Source of the DNA: Xanthomonas nasturtii | GTDB lineage: Bacteria > Pseudomonadota > Gammaproteobacteria > Xanthomonadales > Xanthomonadaceae | Direction of reading: 5' to 3' | Assembly (NCBI RefSeq): GCF_001660815.1 | Contig: NZ_LYMI01000002.1 | Location: forward strand, 1 to 64,000 | DNA: 64,000 nucleotides | Shown: positions 44,885-52,757 of the stretch, in pieces | How the letters are laid out: each line of letters opens with the position of its first letter | Position numbering within the stretch: the stretch's first letter is position 1 | Program-made: the position numbers and the translations under genes | The notes under the pieces: model-generated | Database searches by the model: none | Told to the model about the DNA's origin: nothing | Seen by the model: only the letters and a program-made list of their open reading frames with translations

Positions 44885-45583
44885 ATGAGATTTGAGGTGT
44901 ACTGCGATGAGGCGAATCCAGACGTCCTAACGTCTGCTAGTCCGCGTGCGCGTTACCTCATGATCGGAAGCCTTTGGCTTCCACAGGAAGTTCGTAATGA
45001 GCTTAAATCGCGAATTGGCGACCTTCGAAAACGACATGAAGCCTGGGGCGAGATCAAGTGGAGCAAGGTTGCGCCTAATCGCCGCGACTTCTACGTAGAG
45101 CTGGTTGACATCTTCTTCGCATATGGCGAGAACCTTCGTTTTCGATGTATTGCGGTTGATCGGACACAAATTGATCTTTCGTTACATGACGATGATGCGG
45201 AGCTGGGGTTTTACAAGTTCTACTACCAGCTTCTTCATCACTGGATTCTTGATTTTAATGATTATCGAATCTTTTGTGACGCGAAGAGTAATCGCGATTC
45301 GAAGCGCCTACCTGTCCTCGCCCAGTGTCTGTCTCGTGCAAACTTGAGCTCGAATATTGAGAGTGTTCAGTCCTTACCGTCTAACGAAGTAGTTCTGATC
45401 CAGATGTGTGATTTGTTGCTGGGAGCGGCTAGTAGCAAGATCAACTCTACCCTTACGCCTAACACTGCGAAGTTCACCGTCGTTAGCCGTATTGAAAGCG
45501 CATTGGGTCGCGAACTTGGTTCAACCAGCAAAGGCGAGGAGAAATTCAACATCTTCAAGATTCGACTTAACGGAGGGTGGTGA
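44885..45583 (+). CDS. DUF3800-type protein, first gene of an insert in the nrd operon
   Basis: 232 residues. It opens with FEVYCDEANPD, the D-E motif near the N-terminus that marks DUF3800 proteins, followed by YLMIGSLWLP and EIKWSKV. A later acidic motif is YRIFCDAKSNRDSKRL, and VVLIQMCDLLLGA precedes the C-terminus. The family is predicted to have an RNase H-like nuclease fold and often lies among defence or mobile genes; its activity is not established. Base composition is visibly richer in A and T than nrdB before it and the flavodoxin after it, pointing to acquisition. It overlaps the next start by one base (TGATG). Confidence 0.8.
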   Translation: MRFEVYCDEANPDVLTSASPRARYLMIGSLWLPQEVRNELKSRIGDLRKRHEAWGEIKWSKVAPNRRDFYVELVDIFFAYGENLRFRCIAVDRTQIDLSLHDDDAELGFYKFYYQLLHHWILDFNDYRIFCDAKSNRDSKRLPVLAQCLSRANLSSNIESVQSLPSNEVVLIQMCDLLLGAASSKINSTLTPNTAKFTVVSRIESALGRELGSTSKGEEKFNIFKIRLNGGW

Positions 45584-46053
45584 TGTCGTTGCCTCCGTTG
45601 GTCAAGTACGAAACTTCTGCCGAGTACCGACAACACTACGAACGCGTCTACTGCCGCGGCAATATACAGACACCAGACGAGATCCGAGTCTACTTCGATG
45701 CAAGAAAATTTGGCCATGCGTTCTACGAGAGTGCAGGGCGAGATGGACAGAAGGATACTTTTTCAGAAGTAAGGGCGCAGCGAATCGACTGGATTCAGGC
45801 GACCCTTACACATCCGGATGCCAATCTATTTCAAGGCTGGGATAAAACTGCCGGACAGGTTGACCCCACCCGCCGAGTGGCGGTGGTCTATGAAGATTTT
45901 GTGGTCGTGATTGCACTGTCGCTCAAGCAAGATTCGTTACTAAAGGCCAACTTCATCACGTGCTACCAAGCAGATAGCAGCATAGGAAAGATTCGAAGTT
46001 CGCCGACTTGGTCTCGCGAAGAATGCGTTCGCTCGCTTACGAAAACCAAATAG
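45583..46053 (+). CDS. Unknown protein paired with DUF3800, possible small-nuclease fold
   Basis: 156 residues from ATG at 45583, with GGAGGG at 45572-45577; the start shares a base with the upstream stop, so the pair is coupled. The middle (ARKFGHAFYESA, then EVRAQRIDWIQATLTHPDA, then RRVAVVYEDFVVVIAL and NFITCYQAD) resembles the His-helix-strand pattern of phage-borne barnase/EndoU/RelE-type nucleases. This is a weak resemblance by eye only. Composition is AT-rich like its partner. If the fold is right, the pair could be a toxin-like or defence module. Confidence 0.6.
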   Translation: MSLPPLVKYETSAEYRQHYERVYCRGNIQTPDEIRVYFDARKFGHAFYESAGRDGQKDTFSEVRAQRIDWIQATLTHPDANLFQGWDKTAGQVDPTRRVAVVYEDFVVVIALSLKQDSLLKANFITCYQADSSIGKIRSSPTWSREECVRSLTKTK

Positions 46054-46065
46054 CAGGCGAAAAAA

Positions 46066-46097
46066 GGCCGCTGATTCGCTACGCGGGTTCAGCGGCC
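46066..46097. terminator. Stem-loop ending the inserted gene pair
   Basis: GGCCGCTGA and TCAGCGGCC form a 9-bp stem 13 bases after the stop of the 156-residue protein, preceded by an A-run (46060-46065). It is a plausible terminator for the insert and for a minus-strand transcript. Confidence 0.6.
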
Positions 46098-46279
46098 GAG
46101 ACCTCGATAGGTTCAAAGCCGATGGGCAGTGAACTCGAGGCGGAGCTTAGCTCAGCCACCGTTAGAGTCAAGTGCGCTTGGCGCAGCGGCAAACCCCCAA
46201 GAAGCCCGAGAAGCTAATGGAATTTGCAACCCGTTGTTTTTAATAAGAAATATTCCTGAACCCATTAATCATTAAGCAA

Positions 46280-46762
46280 ATGCACATCCTGCTCGCCCAC
46301 ACCTCGCTCAGCGGCAACACACGCGATGTCGCGCGTGCGATCCGCGCGCGCTGCGAGGAACTGGGCCATGCGGTGACCTGGATCGATGCCGACATCCAGA
46401 CGTTGGCGCAGGCTTGCCCGGACGGCGCGGAGCGCGATCTCTACATCCTGGGTAGCTGGAGCATCAACGCCGGGCGCACGCCGCCGGAGATGAAGCGCTT
46501 CATCGAAGAGCTCGTCAATGCAGTCGGCAAGCCGGAACGCCTGGCGGTGTTCGGCACCGGCGAGACGCAGTGGGGCGAGGAGAACTACTGCGGTGCGGCC
46601 CGGCGCATTGCCGCATTCTTCGGTACGCGCTACCCGCGGCTGGAGATCGAACAAATGCCCCACGGCGAACGCGACGCCACCAAGATCCAACGCTGGACCG
46701 ACCACATTCTTGCCTGTAGTGAGACATTCCCCCATGCAAACCCTCCACGCCTCCACGCCTGA
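46280..46762 (+). CDS. Flavodoxin, probable ribonucleotide reductase partner
   Basis: 160 residues. The FMN phosphate loop is TSLSGNTRDVA (8-18), with GSWSINAGRTP near 58 and FGTGETQWGEENYCGAARR near 91 as the two isoalloxazine loops. This is a short-chain flavodoxin. Its position after nrdAB and overlapping a thioredoxin gene suggests it supplies electrons for diferric-cofactor repair, as NrdI or YfaE-like proteins do elsewhere. That role is inferred from context. An AT-rich stretch at 46210-46275 may be its own promoter, now separated from nrdB by the insert. Confidence 0.85.
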   Translation: MHILLAHTSLSGNTRDVARAIRARCEELGHAVTWIDADIQTLAQACPDGAERDLYILGSWSINAGRTPPEMKRFIEELVNAVGKPERLAVFGTGETQWGEENYCGAARRIAAFFGTRYPRLEIEQMPHGERDATKIQRWTDHILACSETFPHANPPRLHA

Positions 46763-47060
46763 CGACTACGCCGCCGCCCTGGCCGCGCATCCGCGCTTGC
46801 TGGTCGACTATTACAAAGACAATTGTCCGGGCTGCAAGATGCTCGACATGTCGCTGACCAAGTTCGCCGCGAGCGAAGACGCCGCGGGCGTCGCACTCCT
46901 CAAGGTGAAGCTGGAAGTGGTTGGCGAGGAGTTCTTCCGTGGCCTGGGCTTGCGGCAGACGCCGACCCTGGCGTTGTTCAAGGACGGCGCCGAGGTGGCG
47001 CGTCTGCCTGGCTTCCAGTCGCCGGCGCAGGTGGAAGCGGCGGTTCGTAGCGGGCTGTGA
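46734..47060 (+). CDS. Thioredoxin-like protein with CPGC active site
   Basis: 108 residues from ATG at 46734, starting inside the flavodoxin gene. DYYKDNCPGCKMLD carries the redox pair (C35 and C38 region), and RQTPTLALF holds the cis-Pro loop. CPGC differs from the usual thioredoxin CGPC and resembles glutaredoxin-like variants. It probably reduces the NrdA C-terminal CxxC. There is no signal peptide, so it is cytoplasmic. Confidence 0.87.
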   Translation: MQTLHASTPDDYAAALAAHPRLLVDYYKDNCPGCKMLDMSLTKFAASEDAAGVALLKVKLEVVGEEFFRGLGLRQTPTLALFKDGAEVARLPGFQSPAQVEAAVRSGL

Positions 47061-47088
47061 GCATGCCGGATGTCCATCGCAGCCAGCA

Positions 47089-47541
47089 ATGCGCACGACC
47101 GTCACCATCGTCGCCTGGAGCTTCCTGCTGGCGGGGCTGGGTCTGTTGACCGGTGCGGCGCTATTGCCAAATCAGGCGCGCTGGATCCTATTGCGGTTGG
47201 GTGTGGCATTTGGTGGCGTGGGCGGAGGCATCCTCGGCTATCGCGTGTGGCATGCGCGCCGCGCCGCGTGGTTGCGCCGGCATGGCACGGTGGTGGAAGC
47301 GAGCTTCGTTGAGGTCGAGCTCAATACCTCGCTGGAGGTCAACGGCAAGCATCCGTTTCGCATTCTTGCCCAACGCCACGACCGCACGCACAACACGCTA
47401 ACCGAGTATCGCAGCGAAAATCTGTGGACCGATCCGCAGCCGTTCCTGAGTGATGGGCAGGCGCTGCGCGTGTTCGTCGACCCGCAGCGCGCAGCGCGCT
47501 ACTCCATGGACCTGAGCTTCCTGCCGACGCTGCACAGCTGA
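47089..47541 (+). CDS. DUF3592-like membrane protein
   Basis: 150 residues with two N-terminal helices (VAWSFLLAGLGLLTGAALL and LGVAFGGVGGGILGYRVWHA). A soluble beta-rich part follows, containing GTVVEASFVEVELNTSLEV and HPFRILAQ and ending with ALRVFVDPQRAARYSMDLSFLP. This is the pattern of DUF3592 proteins, whose role is unknown. It lies 28 bases after the thioredoxin gene. Confidence 0.72.
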   Translation: MRTTVTIVAWSFLLAGLGLLTGAALLPNQARWILLRLGVAFGGVGGGILGYRVWHARRAAWLRRHGTVVEASFVEVELNTSLEVNGKHPFRILAQRHDRTHNTLTEYRSENLWTDPQPFLSDGQALRVFVDPQRAARYSMDLSFLPTLHS

Positions 47542-47579
47542 TCGGGCCGCCTTTTCTTTCTTCTTTCGGTACCGCCATC

Positions 47580-47983
47580 ATGACCAGCGCCACATCCGTG
47601 CCACCGATCGAAGCCCGCATGGCCGAGATCGTGTGCCCAACCACACCAACCACATGGGCACGCTGTTCGGGGGACAGGCGTTGGCGTGGATGGACAAGGC
47701 CGCGTTTCTGGCGGCGTCGCGTTATGCGCGGCGTGCGGTAGTCACTGCGCGCTCGGATCAGGTGGATTTCAAGTTGCCGATCCGGCAGGGCCAGATGGTG
47801 GAAACCGTCGCGCGCGTGGTGTCGGTGGGGCGCAGCTCGATCAAGGTGGAAGTGGAACTGATCGCCGAGGACCTGCTCAGCGGCGCACGCGAGCTGTGCA
47901 CGCGCGGGCACTTCGTGATGATCGCGCTGGATGCTGACGGCAAGCCGACGGCGGTGCCGCCGCTGCCAGCCGTCGCCGGCTGA
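47580..47983 (+). pseudogene. Hotdog acyl-CoA thioesterase with 5' frameshift
   Basis: ATG at 47580 opens MTSATSVPPIEARMAEIV, the expected N-terminus of a YciA-type acyl-CoA thioesterase. At about 47631-47636 the frame breaks (GTGTGCCCAACCAC). The remainder, PNHTNHMGTLFGGQALAWMD onward to 47983, is read in another frame. One base appears missing. GTG at 47633 could still start a 116-residue protein that keeps the catalytic region, so partial function is possible. A sequencing error would give the same picture. Confidence 0.72.
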
Positions 47984-48004
47984 CTGCGCTTCGGCTGGCT
48001 GCGC

Positions 48005-48520
48005 TTATTCCTCGACCTCGCGGTCTTCGCGCTTGGTCTCTTCCATCGCTTCGGGCTCCAGCTCTTCGGCGCTGCGATTGAGCTTGACGAATACGCCCCA
48101 GGCGATCAGCAGCAACGCTGCGCATGAGCCGACCGCGGCCGCATACGGCAGCTTGGCCGGGTCGTCGTGCATCAGCTCGAAGATCGACACCAACGTCTCG
48201 ATGGCCAGCGCGATCACGATCACCACGAAAAAGCGCGACAGGTAGCGGCGCACGCGCGTGGGCCCGCTGACCTTGACGTCGCGCAGGATCTCTTCTTCGA
48301 AGATGGTCTGGCCCAGCTCCAGCGTCACCAGTGCCACGGTAAGCAGGCCGATGGCCTCCAGCACCACGTTGAAGCGGTCGCGTACCACCATGTCGCCGCC
48401 CGGCGTAAAGCCATGCCACAACTCCAACCCGGCCATCGCCACCAGACCCACCGCGCACAGCACGAAGAACGCCAGGATCACGAAATGACCGGCACGGAAC
48501 AGGTGGCTAAGCAGTTTCAT
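48005..48520 (-). CDS. Four-TM membrane protein (phosphate-starvation PsiE-like size)
   Basis: 171 residues from ATG at 48520. Four hydrophobic segments are seen at about 10-32, 55-75, 92-113 and 124-142, then a charged tail rich in Glu (ELEPEAMEETKREDREVEE). The motif ELGQTIFEEEI follows the second helix. Size and layout resemble PsiE-type proteins, but this is only a general resemblance. It converges with the thioesterase gene. Confidence 0.7.
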   Translation of the reverse strand: MKLLSHLFRAGHFVILAFFVLCAVGLVAMAGLELWHGFTPGGDMVVRDRFNVVLEAIGLLTVALVTLELGQTIFEEEILRDVKVSGPTRVRRYLSRFFVVIVIALAIETLVSIFELMHDDPAKLPYAAAVGSCAALLLIAWGVFVKLNRSAEELEPEAMEETKREDREVEE

Positions 48521-48599
48521 GATGATGACGGCGATGGAGGGATGCAGAGCATCGTGTGCGTGGCGTCGCGGCGGTGCGAAGGCTACGCCAGGCACACGC

Positions 48600-48985
48600 G
48601 GCCTCATCCGGCGCGTTGCGCCACCTTCTCCGGCGTGCGGGAGAAGAAGTCTGCGGGGAGCAACGGCGGAGTGGTCAGGGGTTGCTGCGGCGGTGCGCAG
48701 GCTACGCCAAGCAGCGCGGCCTCATCCTGCGCTTTGCGCCACCTTCTTCCGCATGCGGAAGAAGGGATCTACCGGAGCTAGGCGGTGGAGTGGCAAGAAG
48801 GTCGACGCGGCGGCGCAAAGGCCACGGCGAGCAAATGCGCCCTCATCTGGCGCTTCGCACCACCTTCTCCCGCACGCGGGAGACGGATCTGCCGGGGCCA
48901 AGTGGCGTAGGAGTACGCAGGCCGTTCTGCCAGTCATGCAGCGGTAGCGATCACTCCCTTCTCCCGCTTGCGGGGGAAGGTGCCC
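48600..48985. repeat. Array of degenerate hairpin repeats, period near 120 bp
   Basis: Four related units begin near 48600, 48719, 48840 and 48955. Each contains a version of CCTCATCCGGCGC..GCGCCACC followed by TTCTCC-gcatgc-GGAGAA. The last unit keeps only the second hairpin. Spacers between units differ in sequence but not in length. The array fills the gap between two minus-strand genes. The short frames within it are not convincing genes. Confidence 0.75.
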
Positions 48986-49042
48986 GAAGGGCGGATGGGG
49001 GCGAGGCATGCGTCGCATGCGCACAGTCGCCCGCCATCCCCA

Positions 49043-49981
49043 TCAGCTCTGCCGCAACACCTGATACGCCTGCAGATGCACATGCGCCGCCATCAACAAT
49101 GGTGCATTGCGGCCGGTTTCGCGTACGCGCTTGAGCATGTCGCCGACGATCTGCGCCGCTTCCACGTCCTGGCCTGCTTCCAGGTCGCGCAGCATCGAGG
49201 CCTTGAGCGGGGAGTCCACCTGCAGCAGGGTCTGCAGCGCCTTGGCGCGCGCAGCTTCCGGGATCGACTGCCCGGCCGCGTCGGCCGCCCACAGGCATTC
49301 GTTGTACAGGCCGTTGATCAAGGCCCGCCCATCGTCGGTGGCGACGATCGCCCCGACCGGCGCGCGCATCAGGCAGGTGGCCGCCGCCAGCGCGGTGAGG
49401 AAGCTGTATTTGATCCACTGCTCCTGCGCAATCTGCGCGCTGGCTACATGGTCGATGCCGGCCTGCGTGCACGCCGCGGCAAACGCCTGCACGCGCGCCG
49501 AATCCGCGCTGCCATCGCGCTCGCCGAATGTCAGCGATGCCGGCTTGCCCAGATGCAGGATCTCGCCGTGCTCGCCCTTGGTGGCGCTGATGAAGCACAG
49601 CCCGCCCAGCACCCGTGCCGCGCCGAAACGCTCGTCCAGTGCTGCGTAATGGCGCAGGCCGTTGAGGATCGGCAACACCGTGGTGTGCGCGCCCACCGCA
49701 GGCGCAATCGCCTCGATCGCGCTGTCCAGGTCATAGGCCTTGCAGCTGAGGATCACCAGATCGAACGGTTGCTGCGCCACCAACGCCGGCAAGTCCTGCG
49801 TGGTGACATGCGCCACCGGCACCTGTGCATCGCCGAGTGGGCTGCGGATGCGCAGGCCTTCGGCCTGCAGCTGCGCCGCGCGTGCATCGCGCACCAGGAA
49901 GGTGACATCGACACCGGCCTGCGCCAGGCGCCCGCCGAAATAACCGCCGGTGCCACCGGCACCGAGGATGAGGATATGCAT
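49043..49981 (-). CDS. panE: 2-dehydropantoate 2-reductase
   Basis: 312 residues from ATG at 49981. The Rossmann motif ILGAGGTGGYFGGRLA (4-19) binds NADPH. VILSCKAYDLDSAI and LPILNGLRHY follow, and the C-terminal helical domain holds EQWIKYSFLTALAAATCL with the conserved Lys. It reduces ketopantoate to pantoate for CoA synthesis. Similar proteins are sometimes mis-assigned, so the ketopantoate specificity is inferred. The gene stands alone between a repeat array and a DUF3800 gene. Confidence 0.85.
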   Translation of the reverse strand: MHILILGAGGTGGYFGGRLAQAGVDVTFLVRDARAAQLQAEGLRIRSPLGDAQVPVAHVTTQDLPALVAQQPFDLVILSCKAYDLDSAIEAIAPAVGAHTTVLPILNGLRHYAALDERFGAARVLGGLCFISATKGEHGEILHLGKPASLTFGERDGSADSARVQAFAAACTQAGIDHVASAQIAQEQWIKYSFLTALAAATCLMRAPVGAIVATDDGRALINGLYNECLWAADAAGQSIPEAARAKALQTLLQVDSPLKASMLRDLEAGQDVEAAQIVGDMLKRVRETGRNAPLLMAAHVHLQAYQVLRQS

Positions 49982-50099
49982 CAAAATCTCCGTTCAGCTT
50001 GATGGTTGGAGCGTGTCGGGGCAGGGTGTTAAGCTGGCGACCGGATCGGGGATTCTCGGTCGGCATCAGGCTCTGGCAGAATCGCCGGGGCCTTTTGTT

Positions 50100-50849
50100 T
50101 TATGGGAAGCACTTCAATCCGTAGCCGAGGTAACGGCCAGTCGCATCCTTGTCCAGCTTCTGCTCGATGACATCCCACGCGCGATTGGGTTGGTCGGGGC
50201 GCAACTGCCGCATACCGATTGGACGCGCGACCAGATCAGCCAGTTGAAGTCCGATCGCGTTGCTTTTCTTGTCGCAGATCACCGGATCGAATGGCATTTC
50301 GACACCAGAAAAATTGTCGCCGCCACAGATGCGGCGAAATGCCAATTCCAGATCCTGATCCTCGTTATGTCCACGTGCCTCGCACAGAACGTGCGTGGTC
50401 AATGCTGCCCCGCGTTGCGCGACCTGGCCCTGTTTGCCGAGCTTGTAGTACATCCGCTCAAGGCAGAAACGCATCGAGATTTCGTAAGGATTTTCCCCGC
50501 GCTGGCGATCCTGAAGGCGACGCTTGTCGATAACAGCAGAAAAAATGGTCATCGGTGCGGACGCCAACGCATCTGTCAGGGCATCGATAAACGCCTGTTT
50601 CTTCTGGCGATCACGCAACACCGAAAACGCGCCGATATCGCGGCGTATCTCGCGTTCGTGCAGCACCACGGCATCGTGGCCGAACGTCGCGAACTTGATT
50701 CGTTGAATGGCCGGTACCACTGCAGCCATGTAATCGCGTTTGCTGATCAAGCAGCACGACAGCACGAACAGCGGGAAGGCCGGGTCAATGGTGGCCATCC
50801 CGTGATCGCCGCTTTCATCCACAAACACGATGTAGTCGCTGAACTGCAC
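50100..50849 (-). CDS. Second DUF3800-domain protein
   Basis: 249 residues from GTG at 50849, two bases after the ABC permease stop. It opens FSDYIVFVDESGDHGMATID, the classic DUF3800 DESG motif. VVLHEREIRRDIGAF follows near 70, TTHVLCEARGHNEDQDLE near 170 and GLQLADLVARPIG near 220. These acidic and His positions fit the predicted RNase H-like metal site of the family; activity is unproven. It differs strongly from the DUF3800 protein at 44885-45583. Close spacing puts it at the end of the ABC exporter transcript. Confidence 0.82.
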   Translation of the reverse strand: MQFSDYIVFVDESGDHGMATIDPAFPLFVLSCCLISKRDYMAAVVPAIQRIKFATFGHDAVVLHEREIRRDIGAFSVLRDRQKKQAFIDALTDALASAPMTIFSAVIDKRRLQDRQRGENPYEISMRFCLERMYYKLGKQGQVAQRGAALTTHVLCEARGHNEDQDLELAFRRICGGDNFSGVEMPFDPVICDKKSNAIGLQLADLVARPIGMRQLRPDQPNRAWDVIEQKLDKDATGRYLGYGLKCFP

Positions 50850-50851
50850 TC

Positions 50852-51664
50852 TCAGCTCCGCAACCCCACACCACGCCGCAGCAGCCACAGCGCCAGTGCG
50901 CTGAGCACGGCGACAAAGCCCAGCATCAGTGCGTAGGCGACCCAGATCGGTACGTCCGAGCTGCCGAGCAGGCCGTAGCGGAAGGCGTTGACCATGTAGA
51001 AGATCGGGTTGGCATGGGTGGCCGCCTCGGCCCAGCCGGGTAGCAGTTTGACCGAATAGAACACGCCGCCCAGGTAGGTCAGCGGGGTCAGGATGAAGGT
51101 GGGCACGATTGCCACGTCGTCGAACTTCTTGGCATAGACCGCGTTGACGAAGCCGGCCAGCGAAAAGATGATCGCGCCCAGCAGCACGGTGGTCAGCGTG
51201 ACGAACGGATGCGGGATACGCACCGGGGTGAAGAACATCGCGATGATCAGCACGATTGCCCCGACCATCACCCCGCGCAACACCGCGCCGGAGACATAGC
51301 CCCACAGGATCACCCAGTTGGGCATCGGGCTGACCAGCAGCTCTTCCACATGGCGGCCGAACTTGGCGCCGAAGAAGCTGGAGGAAATGTTGCCGTAGCT
51401 GTTCTGGATCACGCTCATCATCACCAGGCCCGGCACGATGAACTGCATGTAGCTGTAGCCGCCCATGTCGCCGACGCGCGAGCCGATCAGCCCGCCGAAG
51501 ATCAGGAAGTACAGCGTCATGGTGATGGCCGGCGGCACCAGGGTCTGGCCCCAGATGCGCAGGATGCGCTGCACTTCGCGGCGCACGATGGTGCCCAGCG
51601 CAATCCAGTTGCGTTGGCGGGGTGTGGCGGGCGTGGCGGACATCGACGGCTCCGAAGGACTCAT
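50852..51664 (-). CDS. ABC-2 type transporter permease (YadH-like)
   Basis: 270 residues with six hydrophobic segments, the first at about 44-62 (PAITMTLYFLIFGGLIG). The ABC-2 signature region is LLVSPMPNWVILWGYVSGAVLRG, and LTYLGGVFYSVKLLPGW precedes the last helices. It pairs with the ATPase upstream, whose stop it overlaps (ATGA at 51661-51664). The YadGH-type exporter substrate is unknown. Confidence 0.88.
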   Translation of the reverse strand: MSPSEPSMSATPATPRQRNWIALGTIVRREVQRILRIWGQTLVPPAITMTLYFLIFGGLIGSRVGDMGGYSYMQFIVPGLVMMSVIQNSYGNISSSFFGAKFGRHVEELLVSPMPNWVILWGYVSGAVLRGVMVGAIVLIIAMFFTPVRIPHPFVTLTTVLLGAIIFSLAGFVNAVYAKKFDDVAIVPTFILTPLTYLGGVFYSVKLLPGWAEAATHANPIFYMVNAFRYGLLGSSDVPIWVAYALMLGFVAVLSALALWLLRRGVGLRS

Positions 51665-52656
51665 GGGTGACCTGCCGGGCGCGCGGGCGCCGCTGCCGCA
51701 GGGGCCGGGTCGGCAAGGGTCTCGCCGGGCCCGGTCAGGCGAACGAACAATTCTTCCAGCCGGTTGCTCTTGGTGCGCATCGAGCGCACCCGGATGCCGG
51801 CATCGCCCAGTGCGGCGAACACGCGGTTGAGGTCCATGGCGCGCGGCATGTCCAGATCCAGCGTATGGCCGTCGATGGCGGTGAGCGTGGTGCCTTCGAT
51901 CGCCGGCAGCTGCGCGGGCAGGTCACCGTCGATATCGAACAGGAAACCTTCCACGTCGAGCTTGGCCAGCAGCTCGCGCATCGGCCCCTGGGTGACGATC
52001 TGGCCGTGGTTGATGATGGCCAGGTTGCGGCACAGGTGCTCGGCTTCTTCCAGGTAATGGGTGGTCAGGATGATGGTGGTGCCGGCGGCGTTGATGTCCT
52101 TGAGTACGCGCCACATGTCGCGGCGGATCTCGATGTCCACGCCAGCGGTGGGTTCGTCCAGGATCAGCAGGCGCGGCTGGGTCATCATGGCGCGGGCGAT
52201 CATCAGCCGGCGCTTCATGCCGCCGGAGAGCGTGCGGCTCATGACCTGGGCCTTTTCCCACAGGTGCGCGCGGCGCAGTTCCACTTCGGCCAGCGCCTCG
52301 GCCTCGCGCCGCGGCATGCCGTAGAAACCGGCGTAGTTGACCAGGATGTCGAAGGGTTTTTCGAACAGGTTGAAGTTGATTTCCTGCGGCACCAGGCCGA
52401 TCAGGCGCATCGCCTCGCTGCGATGGGTGACCAGGTCGGTACCGAACACCTCCACCTGCCCGCCGGACAGGTTCACCAGCGAGCTGATGATGCCGATCAG
52501 GGTGGATTTGCCGGCGCCATTGGGGCCGAGCAGGGCGAAGAAATCGCCCGGAACCACGTCCAGCGACACGCCCTTGAGCGCCTGGGTGCCGTTGTCGTAG
52601 GTCTTGCGCAGGTCGCACACGCGCAGGGCGGGCGCCATGGGAGAGGGTGAATTCAA
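51661..52656 (-). CDS. ABC transporter ATP-binding protein (YadG-like)
   Basis: 331 residues. The TTG start at 52656 is preceded by AAGGA at good spacing; an ATG at 52638 lacks a ribosome site. Walker A is GPNGAGKST, the signature is SGGMKRR, Walker B is LLILDEP, and the switch His is in LTTHYLEEAEH. A C-terminal domain after about 225 ends in a Pro/Ala-rich tail. It powers the adjacent permease. Confidence 0.9.
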   Translation of the reverse strand: MNSPSPMAPALRVCDLRKTYDNGTQALKGVSLDVVPGDFFALLGPNGAGKSTLIGIISSLVNLSGGQVEVFGTDLVTHRSEAMRLIGLVPQEINFNLFEKPFDILVNYAGFYGMPRREAEALAEVELRRAHLWEKAQVMSRTLSGGMKRRLMIARAMMTQPRLLILDEPTAGVDIEIRRDMWRVLKDINAAGTTIILTTHYLEEAEHLCRNLAIINHGQIVTQGPMRELLAKLDVEGFLFDIDGDLPAQLPAIEGTTLTAIDGHTLDLDMPRAMDLNRVFAALGDAGIRVRSMRTKSNRLEELFVRLTGPGETLADPAPAAAAPARPAGHP

Positions 52657-52757
52657 GATGGTCCTTCGCGCCAGGGTGCCGGCGCAGCGAGTTGCAGCCC
52701 GTTATTATAGAAGCCCGTGGGGGTTTGCCCCGATCACAGACTGTCCCAAATACGTTC

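Noticed and set aside
46138-46190. tRNA-like stretch GGAGCTTAGCTCAG
   Set aside because: It resembles the 5' half of a tRNA (GCTCAG...AGAG), but no anticodon arm, T-arm consensus or matching acceptor end follows. At most an attachment-site remnant of the insert.
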